A stretch of 64,000 nucleotides of DNA from Nocardioides bizhenqiangii (GCF_034661235.1 NZ_CP141059.1:3409501-3473500); one strand, 5' to 3'; positions 34,701 through 43,510 are shown, counted from the first letter of the stretch. The notes: generated by a model not told the origin, from the letters alone. Made by a program: numbers and translations.

Positions 34701-36349
34701 AGGCCGACCCGCCGGTCCTCCGGCGACCGGTCGGCGATCAGCTGGCCGAGCTCGGCCAGCCGTCGCGACACGGACTGCTGCTCGGTGCCCAGGACGGCGG
34801 CGACCGGCTCGCCGGGGCGCCGGCAGTGCGGCAGCCACCGGGTCCAGCCCCACTGCTGCTCGCGCTCCGCGTTGGTGAGGACCACGAGGTCGAGGTCGCC
34901 GGGCGCGTGCAGCACCGCGGCCTGGCCGACCAGCCACCGGGCGAGTGCGTCGACGCCGCCGCCGTCGCAGCAGATGCCGATCACGCCGAGGTCGCGGATC
35001 GAGATCGAGACGGGCACGTCGCCCAGCGTCTCGGGCTCCGGCGGCTCCTCGGACTCCTTCCGGGAGCGGTCGACGACCCTGATCGGCGACGGCCGGTCCG
35101 CGACGCCGAGCCGGAGCTCGAGGTAGTCGGGATCCGCGCGGCGCCGCATCCAGAGCTGCTGCCCGGGGCCGACCGCGTCCAGCAGCACCCGGGCCGGGTC
35201 GGGACGGTCGCGGCGGAGGTCCTCGCGGAACAGCCGCTGGGCCCGCGCCAGCCGGCGCCGGACGGAGATCGTGTCCTCGCGGAACTCGATCATCTGCTGG
35301 CGGTACTCGACAGCCGCGCCCTTGCGCTGGGCCACGAAGTTGAAGAGCGCGAGCACGGGCGACATCAGGCCGAACAGCATGAACCGCCAGCTCCCGAAGA
35401 GCAGGCACATCGGCACCGCCATCAGCATCGGCGCGAACACGATCGGCCACGGGATCGTCTGTCGGCGCGGCTTGACCGGCTCCCCCGGCAGCACGAACGA
35501 GCTCTCGCGCTCCGGTGGCAGCAGCCGCGGCGGCCGGTTGAAGTCGATGCCGAGCACCTCGTCGCTGCGGCCGGCGTCGGCGTCGGGCGCCCAGACCCGG
35601 TGCCACTGGAGCAGTGTCTCGCCGATGCGCAGATCGGCGCCCTCGGGCCAAGCGACGTCGCCGAGCTCCTCCGCTGCCTCCTCCTCCAGCGAACGCCCCT
35701 TGCGCAGGGCGCGGGCCTCCCGTTTCTCGGCCCTGCGCTCCGCCTTGCGGTCGCGGCGCTGCTTCTTCCTGCGGCGCTTGCGCTCGCGTCGGGTCAGCGC
35801 CTCGACGGGGAGGAGGTCGACCGCGGCGGCATCCTCCTCGTCGTGCTCGGGGTCGGGCTCGGCGGGGTCGCGGCCGTCGAGCCGTACGGCGCGACTGCGC
35901 TCGACGATCTCGACGTCGGCGTCGGCGGTCACCCGGATGACGAGCGCGTCGGTCGGCAGGAACAGGTCCGGCAGCGACATGCCGGGCGCGCCGTTCCCGA
36001 TCTGGTGCTCGCCGATACCGAACCGGTGGATCCGGCCCGCGCCGGGACCGGAGACGACGCGCACCTCCACGACCCCGCGCGGCAGCGCGGCGTCGTACCC
36101 GTCGGGCTCGTGGAGAGCGACCACCGAGCCGGGTTGCAGGCGCGCGGCGCGGAGACTCTGGTCCTTCCCGACCGGCTGCCCGTCGACCCAGACGGCGACC
36201 TGCTTGGCGAAGCCGGGGTGCATCTCCCCGTCGGTCGCGTCGAGGAGCGGTGGCAGCAGCTCGGCGACCTCGGTCTCGGGTGCGGCGTCGACGAGGACGT
36301 CGCGGCGCACGCCGGTGGCGCCGTTCACGACGCTGAGACTGAATCGCAC
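31766..36349 (-). CDS. eccC: Type VII secretion FtsK/SpoIIIE ATPase (EccC/EssC, single chain)
   Basis: 1527 aa, the motor of ESX-type secretion. Order: ubiquitin-like/FHA-like N-terminus (SLSVVNGATGVRRDVLVDAAPETEVAELLPPL ... GAGRIHRFGIGEHQIG), a very basic linker (about 195-235), two transmembrane helices (PIVFAPMLMAVPMCLLFG and MLFGLMSPVLALFNFVA), then three FtsK-like domains. Domain 1 is canonical, with Walker A GTTGSGKS (717-724) and Walker B LAIVIDEFASL (about 820-830). Domain 2 has GGARSGRST (near 1066) and domain 3 GPPSSGRTN (near 1358), both with Arg in place of the P-loop lysine, as in substrate-binding, low-activity EccC domains. The FHA-like N-terminus and single chain resemble EssC more than the split EccCa/EccCb. 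Start GTG 36349, with AAGGA upstream. EccB/D/E and mycosin are not in the window. Confidence 0.93.
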   Translation of the reverse strand: MRFSLSVVNGATGVRRDVLVDAAPETEVAELLPPLLDATDGEMHPGFAKQVAVWVDGQPVGKDQSLRAARLQPGSVVALHEPDGYDAALPRGVVEVRVVSGPGAGRIHRFGIGEHQIGNGAPGMSLPDLFLPTDALVIRVTADADVEIVERSRAVRLDGRDPAEPDPEHDEEDAAAVDLLPVEALTRRERKRRRKKQRRDRKAERRAEKREARALRKGRSLEEEAAEELGDVAWPEGADLRIGETLLQWHRVWAPDADAGRSDEVLGIDFNRPPRLLPPERESSFVLPGEPVKPRRQTIPWPIVFAPMLMAVPMCLLFGSWRFMLFGLMSPVLALFNFVAQRKGAAVEYRQQMIEFREDTISVRRRLARAQRLFREDLRRDRPDPARVLLDAVGPGQQLWMRRRADPDYLELRLGVADRPSPIRVVDRSRKESEEPPEPETLGDVPVSISIRDLGVIGICCDGGGVDALARWLVGQAAVLHAPGDLDLVVLTNAEREQQWGWTRWLPHCRRPGEPVAAVLGTEQQSVSRRLAELGQLIADRSPEDRRVGLPGDATPRPDVLVVVDGARRLRALPGLVTLLREGPAVGVKVICLDEDVRLLPEECRAVLDVQEGLVELRRTGSEAVARIRPDLVEAAWATRIGRALAPVRDTTPTVEVSGLPASARLLECIALEHPTPDGVARRWGPEARTDVVIGEGFDGPFRLDIRKDGPHALIAGTTGSGKSELLQTIVASLAVANSPEQLTFVLVDYKGGSAFKDCARLPHTVGMVTDLDTHLVSRALTSLGAELKRREHLLAVPGAKDLEDYWALQRRDPGLPPIPRLAIVIDEFASLKAELPDFVTGLVTIAQRGRSLGIHLVLATQRPSGVISNDIRANTNLRIALRVTDESESKDVIDAGDSATIRPDQPGRGYARLGHSSLLPFQAGRVGGARPDTKPVEDVVREPPLVWPVGWDLVGHPAPGRPKEEGSQTDEGETDLSVLVEAITGAAELRGVGPQHSPWLPELPAPVTLAALRDLVAAKPDPDRVVGWSAPWVLEDHPADQAQRPREFTLGTSGHLYIAGGARSGRSTALRTIAVGLAEVTRSRDLHLYGLDCGNGALLPLTALPQTGAVVQRTEVERASRLLERLGDEVKRRQDVLGRSGYADIDEQRRAVPADERLPYVVLLLDRWEGFVSDLSEVDVGRLNDRMLGLLREGASVGIHVVVAGDRSLLSGRVASLVEDKLLLRLPDRSDYTSGGLKAKDVPDHLSDGRGLWAESGIEAQVAVLGDDTSGAAQSAMVRELGATLTAAERDEGPAPEAQRPFRLAALPSEIDATSVLASPPPLPSGHIPVGVGGDRLELVSVDAANTPMLVVGPPSSGRTNALRFICRWARADGRQVLGFTPSVNLLSDDLGDDALVGIEHAQDDVIERLRALGHGSVVLIDDGERLKEGPLAPVMGAVVRQARDRGFHVVLGGGVSELSAGFSGWVVEARSGRKGLLLSPQEPLQGDVFGGRVSRTSLVPRVQPGRGVVFPGTGDQIGVQVPLVG

Positions 36350-36454
36350 CGAGAGTCCTTCCGTCCGCCCGAGCGGGCTGCGCCCGCCATCGTAGGCAAC
36401 ATCGGACCTACCCGGTCCTCACCCGGCTGACACGTCCGGCGTCGGAGGGCCGGC

Positions 36455-37741
36455 TCAGTCGACGCGGTCGATGATCAGCGGCCGAGGGTCGTACGCCGTC
36501 CCGGGCGGGTCGATGCGGTAGCCACCGTCGAGAGCGGCGAGTGCCCGCTCGAAGCGCTCCGGGGTGTCGGTGAGGAGGGTGAGGATCGGCTGTCCGGCGG
36601 TGACCGGGTCACCCGGCCGGGCGTGCCACACGACGCCGGCCCCGGCCTGGACCGGGTCCTCCTTGCGTGCCCGGCCCGCTCCGAGCCGCCACGCGGCGAC
36701 CCCGACGGCGAGGGCGTCCAGCCGGGTCAGGACTCCGTCGGCGTCGGCGGTCACGTCGTGCGACTCACGGGCCGTGGGCAGCGGGGCGTCGGGGTCGCCG
36801 CCCTGGGCGCGGATCATCGCCTTCCAGGCGTCCATCGCGGAGCCGTCGGCGAGCCGGTCGGCGGGGTCGACGTCCGTGACACCCGCGGCGGTGAGCATCT
36901 CGCGGGCGAGGGCGAGGGTCAGCTCGACCACGTCGGCGGGGCCGCCGCCGGCGAGCACCTCGACCGACTCGGTGACCTCGATCGCGTTGCCCGCGGTGCG
37001 ACCGAGCGGCACGTCCATGTCGGTCAGCAGGGCCACGGTGCGCAGGCCGGCGTCGGTGCCGAGGGCGACCATCACCTCGGCGAGCTCTCGCGCCCGGTCG
37101 GCGTCCTTCATGAACGCCCCGCTGCCGACCTTCACGTCGAGCACCAGGGCGCCGGTGCCCTCGGCGATCTTCTTGCTCATGATCGACGACGCGATCAGCG
37201 GGATCGCCTCGACGGTCCCGGTCACGTCGCGCAGCGCGTAGAGCTTGCGGTCCGCGGGCGCGAGGCCGTCGCCCGCCGCGCAGATCACCGCGCCGACGGA
37301 CTCCAGCTGCGCGAGCATCTCCTCGTTGGAGAGCGTCGCCCGCCAGCCCGGGATGGACTCGAGCTTGTCGAGGGTGCCGCCTGTGTGCCCCAGGCCGCGG
37401 CCCGAGAGCTGAGGCACGGCGACGCCGCAGGCCGCCACGAGCGGGGCCAGCGGCAGCGTGATCTTGTCGCCCACGCCACCAGTCGAGTGCTTGTCCGCCG
37501 TCGCGCGGGACAGCGCGGAGAAGTCCATCCGCTCCCCCGACGCGATCATCGCCGCGGTCCAGTCGGCGATCTCGCGGCGGTCCATGCCGTTGAGGAGGAT
37601 CGCCATCGCGAGTGCCGACATCTGCTCGTCGGCGACGTCGCCCTTGGTGTAGGCGTCGACCACCCACTCGATCTGGCTGCGGCTGAGGGCTCCGCGGTCC
37701 CGCTTGGCGGAGATGATCTCGACGGCGTCGTGCGAACTCAT
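36455..37741 (-). CDS. deoA: Thymidine (pyrimidine-nucleoside) phosphorylase
   Basis: 428 aa. It phosphorolyses thymidine/deoxyuridine to base plus deoxyribose-1-phosphate. The phosphate loop KHSTGGVGDKITLPLAPL is the family signature; further conserved elements are LSGRGLGHTGGTLDKLESIPG, RKLYALRDVTGTVEAIPLIASSIMSKKIAEG and LVLDVKVGSGAFMK. The C-terminal PYNP domain (HARPGDPVTAGQPILTLLTD) is present. It is the last gene of the nucleoside import/catabolism operon (BMP-ABC-permeases-cdd-deoA), 25 nt after cdd. Confidence 0.96.
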   Translation of the reverse strand: MSSHDAVEIISAKRDRGALSRSQIEWVVDAYTKGDVADEQMSALAMAILLNGMDRREIADWTAAMIASGERMDFSALSRATADKHSTGGVGDKITLPLAPLVAACGVAVPQLSGRGLGHTGGTLDKLESIPGWRATLSNEEMLAQLESVGAVICAAGDGLAPADRKLYALRDVTGTVEAIPLIASSIMSKKIAEGTGALVLDVKVGSGAFMKDADRARELAEVMVALGTDAGLRTVALLTDMDVPLGRTAGNAIEVTESVEVLAGGGPADVVELTLALAREMLTAAGVTDVDPADRLADGSAMDAWKAMIRAQGGDPDAPLPTARESHDVTADADGVLTRLDALAVGVAAWRLGAGRARKEDPVQAGAGVVWHARPGDPVTAGQPILTLLTDTPERFERALAALDGGYRIDPPGTAYDPRPLIIDRVD

Positions 37742-37766
37742 CGGGCGTTCCTATCAGGCCGCATCA

Positions 37767-38153
37767 TCAGGCCAGGTCGTCGGGGCCGAACGCGAGGGGC
37801 AGCATCTGCTCCATCGTCCGCACACCCTCGGGCGTCAGCAGCTCGAGGCCGGGCCCGCCCGCTTCGTAGAGGATCTGCCGACAGCGGCCGCACGGCATGA
37901 TCACCTCGCCCGAGCCGTTCACGCACACCACGTGGGTCAGCCGGCCGCCACCCGTGGCGTGCAGCTGCGACACCAGACCGCACTCGGCGCACAGGGTGAC
38001 GCCGTACCCGGCGTTCTCGACGTTGCACCCCACCAGCAGCCGGCCGTCGTCGGCGAGGCCGGCGGCGCCGACGTGGAAGTGTGAGTACGGCGCGTAGGCC
38101 CGCGCGGACACCTCGGTCGCCGCCTGCTGCAGGGCAGGCCAGTCGACACTCAT
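37767..38153 (-). CDS. cdd: Cytidine deaminase
   Basis: 128 aa, homotetrameric short form. It deaminates (deoxy)cytidine to (deoxy)uridine. Zinc ligands are Cys55 (with catalytic Glu57 in TLCAECG), Cys88 and Cys91 (MPCGRCRQ); substrate binding is by NVENAGYG and the N-terminal PYSHFHVGAA. All catalytic residues are intact. It lies 10 nt after the second permease and 25 nt before deoA, which uses its product. Confidence 0.97.
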   Translation of the reverse strand: MSVDWPALQQAATEVSARAYAPYSHFHVGAAGLADDGRLLVGCNVENAGYGVTLCAECGLVSQLHATGGGRLTHVVCVNGSGEVIMPCGRCRQILYEAGGPGLELLTPEGVRTMEQMLPLAFGPDDLA

Positions 38154-38163
38154 CTCGGGGTCC

Positions 38164-39495
38164 TCAGTCCGACTTCCGGTAGTGCTGGCCGTCCGCGGCG
38201 GGCGCTCGCACCCGGCCGACGAACCCGGCGACGGCGATGATCGTCGCGATGTAGGGCAGCGCGGCGAGCAGGTCGCCCGGCACCTTCTCGTCGAGGATGC
38301 TCAGCTGGTCCCGCAGGTTGCGGAGGAAGCCGAACATCACCGCCGCGAGCGCCGCGTAGACCGGGTGCCAGCGCCCCATGATGACCGCGGCGAGCGAGAT
38401 GAAGCCGAGCCCGGCGGTCATCTCCTTGTCGAAGGCTCCGGTGCTGAGCGTGAACGAGGCACCCCCGAGACCGGCGAACACTCCACCCAGGAGCACGGCC
38501 TGCCAGCGGGTGCGGATCGGGTCGATGCCGACCGTGTCTGCCGCCTTGGGGTGCTCTCCCACCGAGCGCACCCGGAGGCCCCACCGGGTCTGGAACAGGA
38601 GGAACCACACCGCCGGGACCGACACGTAGGCGATGTAGACGAGCAGGTTCTGGCCGAAGAGCGCAGTGCCGATGTAGGGGATGTCGACGAGAACCGGGAT
38701 CTCGACCGCCTCGAGCAGCCCCGGGTTGTTGAACTGCTCCTCCCGGTCGTCGGGGATCTGGCCCAGCAGGAAGCTGGTGATGCCGTAGCCGAAGGCCACG
38801 AGGACGACGCCCACCACGACCTGGTCGACGTAGTAGCGCAGCGAGAAGAACGCGAGCATCGCGGCCACTCCCACGCCGGCGAGGATGCCGCCGAGGAGAC
38901 CGAAGACCGGGCACCAGAACAACGGGATCGCCGCGATCGACGCGACTGCGAAGCTGGAGAACACCGACCCGAAGAACGCGCCGACGATGAACTGGCCCTC
39001 GATCGCGATGTTGACGACGCCCGAACGCTCGCAGAGCACGCCCGCGAGCGCACCGAACACCAGCGCCGTCGCGATCCTGATCGTCCCCGGGATCGGGTTG
39101 GTCATCGCGGGTGCGAATGCGCCGGTCGGGTCCGCGTACGCCCACATGAGGAACGCGCCGTAGAAACCGATGCCGATGACGACCGCGATGAGGACACCGA
39201 CCCAGCCACGGGGGTAGCGGTTGACGATGGCGAGCAACAGCGCGGCGGCCGTCAGCGCGACGGCTACCCACGAGACGACGCTGCCGTCGAACTCCACCGG
39301 CGGGTTGTCCTTGGTCCGCGGCCCCTTGAACAGGTGCGACACGGTCGGGTCGTCGATCTTCAGCTTGAACCAGATCTCGGCGAGCAGCACCAGCGCGAGC
39401 ACGACGACCAGCTTGATCTGGCGGCGTACGTCGGCACGGTCGCGGATCTGCGGCTCTGCGGCGGCGGGAGCAGGAGTCTCGAGCACGTCGGTCAT
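38164..39495 (-). CDS. Nucleoside ABC importer permease (NupQ/YufQ type)
   Basis: 443 aa, branched-chain-type permease (BPD_transp_2). An N-terminal soluble stretch and extra helix (IKLVVVLALVLLAEIWFKL) precede about ten hydrophobic segments. The diagnostic block LCERSGVVNIAIEGQFIVGAFFGSVFSSF and the LRVRSVGEHPKAADTVGIDPIRTRWQAVLLGGVFAGLGGASFTL EAA-like loop contact the ATPase. With the adjacent permease, ATPase and BMP lipoprotein it forms the guanosine/general nucleoside importer. It overlaps the upstream permease by 4 nt. Confidence 0.92.
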   Translation of the reverse strand: MTDVLETPAPAAAEPQIRDRADVRRQIKLVVVLALVLLAEIWFKLKIDDPTVSHLFKGPRTKDNPPVEFDGSVVSWVAVALTAAALLLAIVNRYPRGWVGVLIAVVIGIGFYGAFLMWAYADPTGAFAPAMTNPIPGTIRIATALVFGALAGVLCERSGVVNIAIEGQFIVGAFFGSVFSSFAVASIAAIPLFWCPVFGLLGGILAGVGVAAMLAFFSLRYYVDQVVVGVVLVAFGYGITSFLLGQIPDDREEQFNNPGLLEAVEIPVLVDIPYIGTALFGQNLLVYIAYVSVPAVWFLLFQTRWGLRVRSVGEHPKAADTVGIDPIRTRWQAVLLGGVFAGLGGASFTLSTGAFDKEMTAGLGFISLAAVIMGRWHPVYAALAAVMFGFLRNLRDQLSILDEKVPGDLLAALPYIATIIAVAGFVGRVRAPAADGQHYRKSD

Positions 39496-40709
39496 GCCGC
39501 TGCTCCCTTCGGCTCGGCGGTCGCAGGCTTCCGGCGCCGCCGGAACCTGCCGAGACCACGGATCAGCGCGGGGGCGGCGACGAACAGCACGATCAGCGCC
39601 TGCACGACCTGGATCAGCTCGGGGGGCACCCCGGCCGACGTCTGCATCCCGAGTCCGCCCGCGGACAGGGCGCCGAAGAGCAGACCGGCGAGGACCGTGC
39701 CGAACGGGGTCGCGCGCCCGAGCAGGGCCACCGTGATGGCGTCGAAGCCGACCGAGCCGACGACCTGGTCGGTGACCGACTGCTGGAGACCGAGCAGGGT
39801 CATCGTGATGGCGAGCCCGGAGAGCAGGCCGGCGATCGCCATCGTCGCGATGTACACCTTGGCGATGCTCATCCCCGCCGTCCGCGACGCCTCAGGGCTG
39901 GCGCCGACGGCCCGCATCTCGAAGCCGAGCCGGCTGCGCTCCAGCAGCCACCAGACACCGACGGCGGCGAGCAGGGCCACCGGGATGCCGAGGTGGAGCC
40001 CGAACAGCGTGGGGTAGGTCGCGTTGTCGGCGACCGGCGGGCTCAGGAGGTTGTCGCTCCCCGGGCGCTGGAACGCTTCCTTGGCCAGGAAGTAGAGGAC
40101 CGTGAACCGGGCGACCTGGTTGAGCATGATCGTGGTGATCACCTCGTGGGCGCCGGTCTGAGCCTTGAGCACGCCGACGATGCCGCCCCAGATCGCGGAC
40201 GCGACCAGACCCGCGGCGATGGCAGCGAGCAGGTGGATCCCCGGCGGCAGGTCGTAGGTGAAGCCGACGTACCCGGCGGCAAGCGCACCGACGAGCATCT
40301 GGCCGGTCGCGCCGATGTTGAACAGGCCGGCGCGGAAGGCGATGGTGACACCGAGTCCGGCGCAGATCAGCGGAGCCGACCGCTCCAGCGTCCGCTGCAG
40401 CGACGAGCCGGAGCCGACGGCTCCGTCGACCAGGGCGCTGTAGGCGTCCCACACCGCGCGGACGGAGTAGCGCAGGATGTCGCCGGCGTAGACGAAGAAC
40501 GAGCCGGGGTTGCTGAAGAGGTTGCCGATCGCCTCGATGACGTCGTCGTCGGAGATGGCGATGAGGAACGCACCGACCGCCAGCGCCAGCACGATCGCCA
40601 CGACGGTGTCGCGGACGGTCGGCAGCCAGGAACGGAGGTCGCGAGCCTTCGGCTCGCCGGCCTCGGGCTCCGGGACGATCGCCTCGGGGGCGGGAGACAT
40701 CGCGGTCAT
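39492..40709 (-). CDS. Nucleoside ABC importer permease (NupP/YufP type)
   Basis: 405 aa, BPD_transp_2 fold. Key blocks are ICAGLGVTIAFRAGLFNIGATGQMLVGALAAGYVGF, HEVITTIMLNQVARFTVLYFL and the coupling loop GFEMRAVGASPEASRTAGMSIAKVYIATMAIAGLLSGLA. It partners with the 38164-39495 permease. 4-nt overlaps on both sides (ATPase upstream, permease downstream) indicate fixed stoichiometric expression. Confidence 0.92.
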   Translation of the reverse strand: MTAMSPAPEAIVPEPEAGEPKARDLRSWLPTVRDTVVAIVLALAVGAFLIAISDDDVIEAIGNLFSNPGSFFVYAGDILRYSVRAVWDAYSALVDGAVGSGSSLQRTLERSAPLICAGLGVTIAFRAGLFNIGATGQMLVGALAAGYVGFTYDLPPGIHLLAAIAAGLVASAIWGGIVGVLKAQTGAHEVITTIMLNQVARFTVLYFLAKEAFQRPGSDNLLSPPVADNATYPTLFGLHLGIPVALLAAVGVWWLLERSRLGFEMRAVGASPEASRTAGMSIAKVYIATMAIAGLLSGLAITMTLLGLQQSVTDQVVGSVGFDAITVALLGRATPFGTVLAGLLFGALSAGGLGMQTSAGVPPELIQVVQALIVLFVAAPALIRGLGRFRRRRKPATAEPKGAAA

Positions 40710-42226
40710 GACGCCACCTCCGTCCCCTCGGGAACGGCACCCGCCATCAGCAGGCCGAGCTGCTCGCGCGGGATGTCGGGTGTCACGGTCGCCACGATCC
40801 GACCGTCGTACATCACCGCGATCCGGTCGGCCAGCGCGTAGATCTCCTCGAGCTCGGTCGACACGATGACCACCGCGGTGCCCTTGTCGCGCTCGGAGAT
40901 GATCCGCTTGTGGATGAACTCGATGGAACCGACGTCCACGCCGCGCGTCGGCTGCGAGGCGATCAGCACCTTCAGCGGACGGGAGAACTCCCGCGCCACG
41001 ACGACCTTCTGTTGGTTGCCGCCGGAGAGCGAGGCCACCGGCGACTCCGCCGACTCGGTGCGGATGTCGAACTCGTCGATCCGGTGCTTCGCGTTCGCGG
41101 CGATCGTGTCGAGCCTGAGTGCCGGCCCCTTGGAGAACTCGTCCGACCGGTAGAGGTCGAGCACAAGGTTCTCGCGGACGCTGAACGCACCGACGAACCC
41201 GTCGTGCGAGCGGTCCTCGGGGATGTAGCCGATGCCGTCCTCGAGGCTCTGCCGAGGACCGTGCCGGCTGATGTCCTTGCCGTCGAGCTCGATCCGGCCA
41301 GCGTCCGGCCGGACCAGCCCGAGCAGGGACTTGATCAGCTCGGTCTGTCCGTTGCCCTGGACCCCGGCGATGCCGAGCACCTCGCCCGCCCGCGCCTCGA
41401 ACGACACGTCCTTGACGACGACGTGGCCCCGGGGGTCGATCACGGTGATGCCGTCGGCCTTCAGCACCGGGGCCCCCGGCGTGGCCGGTTCCTTGTCGAC
41501 GACGAGCGAGACGCTGCGGCCGACCATCATCTCGGCCAGCTCGGCCTCGCTGGCGGACGGCTCGGCGGTGCCGACGACCTTGCCGCGCCGGATCACGCTG
41601 ATCCGGTCGCCGATCGCCTTGACCTCGCGGAGCTTGTGGGTGATGAAGATGATCGAGGTGCCCTGCGCCTTGAGCTCGCGCATGATCGCCATCAGCTCGT
41701 CGATCTCCTGCGGTGTCAGGACCGCGGTGGGCTCGTCGAGGATCAGGATCTTGGCGTGGCTGGCCAGGGCCTTGATGATCTCGACGCGCTGCTGCACGCC
41801 GACCGGGATGTCCTCGATCAGCGCGTCCGGGTTCACGTGGAGCCGGTAGCGGTCAGACAGGTCCTGCACCTGCTTGCGGGCGGCGCGGCGGTTGAGGACG
41901 CCGGGCCCGTAGGTCTGCTCGTGGCCGAGCATGACGTTCTCGGTCACCGTGAAGACGGGGACCAGCATGAAGTGCTGGTGGACCATGCCGACGCCGGCAG
42001 CGAGGGCGTCGCCCGGTCCGTCGAAGCTGACCGGCTTGCCGTCGAGGAGGATCTCGCCCTCGGTCGGCGTGAGCAGGCCGTAGAGCATGTTCATCAGCGT
42101 CGACTTGCCGGCGCCGTTCTCGCCGAGGAGGCAATGGATCTCGCCCGGCTCGACCACCAGGTCGATGCGGTCGTTGGCGGTGAACGAGCCGAACTTCTTG
42201 GTCAGGCCCTTGATCTCGAGGCGCAT
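40706..42226 (-). CDS. Nucleoside ABC importer ATPase (two-domain, NupO/YufO type)
   Basis: 506 aa with two fused nucleotide-binding domains. Domain 1 has a canonical Walker A GENGAGKS (35-42), signature IPVGVQQRVEIIKAL and Walker B ILILDEPTAVLTPQE. Domain 2 has GVQGNGQTELIKSL in place of the P-loop (Lys to Gln) and signature SLSGGNQQKVVVARE. This asymmetric pattern is typical of the sugar/nucleoside RbsA-like class, so the degeneracy is a family trait. GGGGGA precedes ATG 42226. It follows the BMP lipoprotein by 87 nt. Confidence 0.94.
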   Translation of the reverse strand: MRLEIKGLTKKFGSFTANDRIDLVVEPGEIHCLLGENGAGKSTLMNMLYGLLTPTEGEILLDGKPVSFDGPGDALAAGVGMVHQHFMLVPVFTVTENVMLGHEQTYGPGVLNRRAARKQVQDLSDRYRLHVNPDALIEDIPVGVQQRVEIIKALASHAKILILDEPTAVLTPQEIDELMAIMRELKAQGTSIIFITHKLREVKAIGDRISVIRRGKVVGTAEPSASEAELAEMMVGRSVSLVVDKEPATPGAPVLKADGITVIDPRGHVVVKDVSFEARAGEVLGIAGVQGNGQTELIKSLLGLVRPDAGRIELDGKDISRHGPRQSLEDGIGYIPEDRSHDGFVGAFSVRENLVLDLYRSDEFSKGPALRLDTIAANAKHRIDEFDIRTESAESPVASLSGGNQQKVVVAREFSRPLKVLIASQPTRGVDVGSIEFIHKRIISERDKGTAVVIVSTELEEIYALADRIAVMYDGRIVATVTPDIPREQLGLLMAGAVPEGTEVAS

Positions 42227-42313
42227 GGGGTCCCCCGTCCGACGGTGGTCATGGGAAGGCGACAGGTCGGGGCGGCGGACGCCTCCCCGACCTGTCGTTC
42301 AACCTAGCGGCAA

Positions 42314-43432
42314 TCAGCCGACGGTGATCTCACCGCTGATGATCTGCTGCTTGAGTTCCTCGATCTCGGCAGCGAGCTCGTCGTCCACGTCGGCGTTCGG
42401 GCCGTACGGCGCGAGGCTGACGCCGCCGTCCTCCAGCGTGCCGCGGTAGACCTCGTTGTTGAAGCTGCCGCTCGCGGAGTCGAGGATCGCCTTCTCCACC
42501 GCGACGTCCATGCCCTTGACGACCGACGTGAGGAGCGAGTCGCAGTACTCGGCGGCCGAGACGCAGCCGTCGGTGTCGACCCAGATGCCCCACACCTCGT
42601 TGTCCTGGGCGGCCTGCAGGCCACCGAGGCCGGCGGGGCCGGCAACCGGGAAGATGACGTCGGCGCCCTGCCCGATCATCTCCTCGGCCAGGGACTGGCC
42701 GGCGGTCTTGTCCTCGAAGTCGTTGGTGAACGAACCGGCGTCGGGGTTCTCCGGGTCCCAACCAAGGACCTTGACGTCAGCGTCGTTCTCCGTGTTGTAG
42801 TGCTCGACACCCTGCGCGAAGCCGGTCATGAAGATGGTCACGGTCGGGATGTTGAGGCCACCGAAGGTGCCGACCACGCCGGTCTCCGACTTCGCCGCGG
42901 CGAGGTAGCCGGCGAGGAACGACGGCTGGCCGGTGTCGAAGGTCAGACCCTTGGCGTTCGGCGGCGGGTTCGGCTCGAAGGTCTCCGGGTGGAGGAATTC
43001 GTAGTCGACGATCGCGAAGTCGACGTCCGGGTTGGCCTTCGCGGCGGCCCGGGTCGCGTCACCGAGGAGGAACCCGACCGTGGTGATCTGGTTGCAGTCC
43101 TGGTTGACGAGCGAGTCGATGTTGTCCGCGAACTGCGAGGGGTCGCTGGACTCGGCCTCGGCAGTCTGCACGCCGTAGTTCTCAGCGGCGGCCTCCATGC
43201 CGTCGTGCGAGGTCTGGTTGAACGACTTGTCGTCGAAGCCGCCCGAGTCGGACACCATGCACGCCTTGAAATCGGGGAACTGCTCAGCGTCCTCGGTCGG
43301 GGAGCTCTCGGTCGAGGTCGGCGTGTCGCTGGCGCTGCTGTCGCCGTCGCCGTCGTCTTCCCTGTCACCGCATGCCGTCAAGGCGAGAGCCGCGATGGCA
43401 GCCACCGCAGCGATTCGAGCCGTTCTCTTCAC
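42314..43432 (-). CDS. BMP-family nucleoside-binding lipoprotein
   Basis: 372 aa from GTG 43432, chosen because GGAGG lies 5 nt upstream. It then starts with a perfect lipoprotein signal (VKRTARIAAVAAIAALALTAC), lipid-modified Cys21 in the LTAC lipobox. An Asp/Ser/Thr-rich linker precedes the PnrA/Bmp domain (FKACMVSDSGGFDDKSFNQTSHDGMEAAAENYG ... GTFGGLNIPTVTIFMTGFAQGVEHYN ... VIFPVAGPAGLGGLQAAQ). It captures nucleosides outside the membrane for the ABC importer. A 12-bp palindrome (43511-43522) upstream may be the operator of the whole operon. Confidence 0.95.
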   Translation of the reverse strand: MKRTARIAAVAAIAALALTACGDREDDGDGDSSASDTPTSTESSPTEDAEQFPDFKACMVSDSGGFDDKSFNQTSHDGMEAAAENYGVQTAEAESSDPSQFADNIDSLVNQDCNQITTVGFLLGDATRAAAKANPDVDFAIVDYEFLHPETFEPNPPPNAKGLTFDTGQPSFLAGYLAAAKSETGVVGTFGGLNIPTVTIFMTGFAQGVEHYNTENDADVKVLGWDPENPDAGSFTNDFEDKTAGQSLAEEMIGQGADVIFPVAGPAGLGGLQAAQDNEVWGIWVDTDGCVSAAEYCDSLLTSVVKGMDVAVEKAILDSASGSFNNEVYRGTLEDGGVSLAPYGPNADVDDELAAEIEELKQQIISGEITVG

Positions 43433-43510
43433 GGCGTCCTCCATATTTCGTCGTCGCGCCCCACGGCGGGGCATCCCGTGCACCCTAACGGCGAGTTTCG
43501 GTGACGGGGG

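Noticed and set aside
37359..37372. Extra copy of the dispersed TCGACAAGCTCGA repeat inside deoA
   Set aside because: This stretch encodes the conserved LDKLES of thymidine phosphorylase; the similarity is a coincidence of codon choice.
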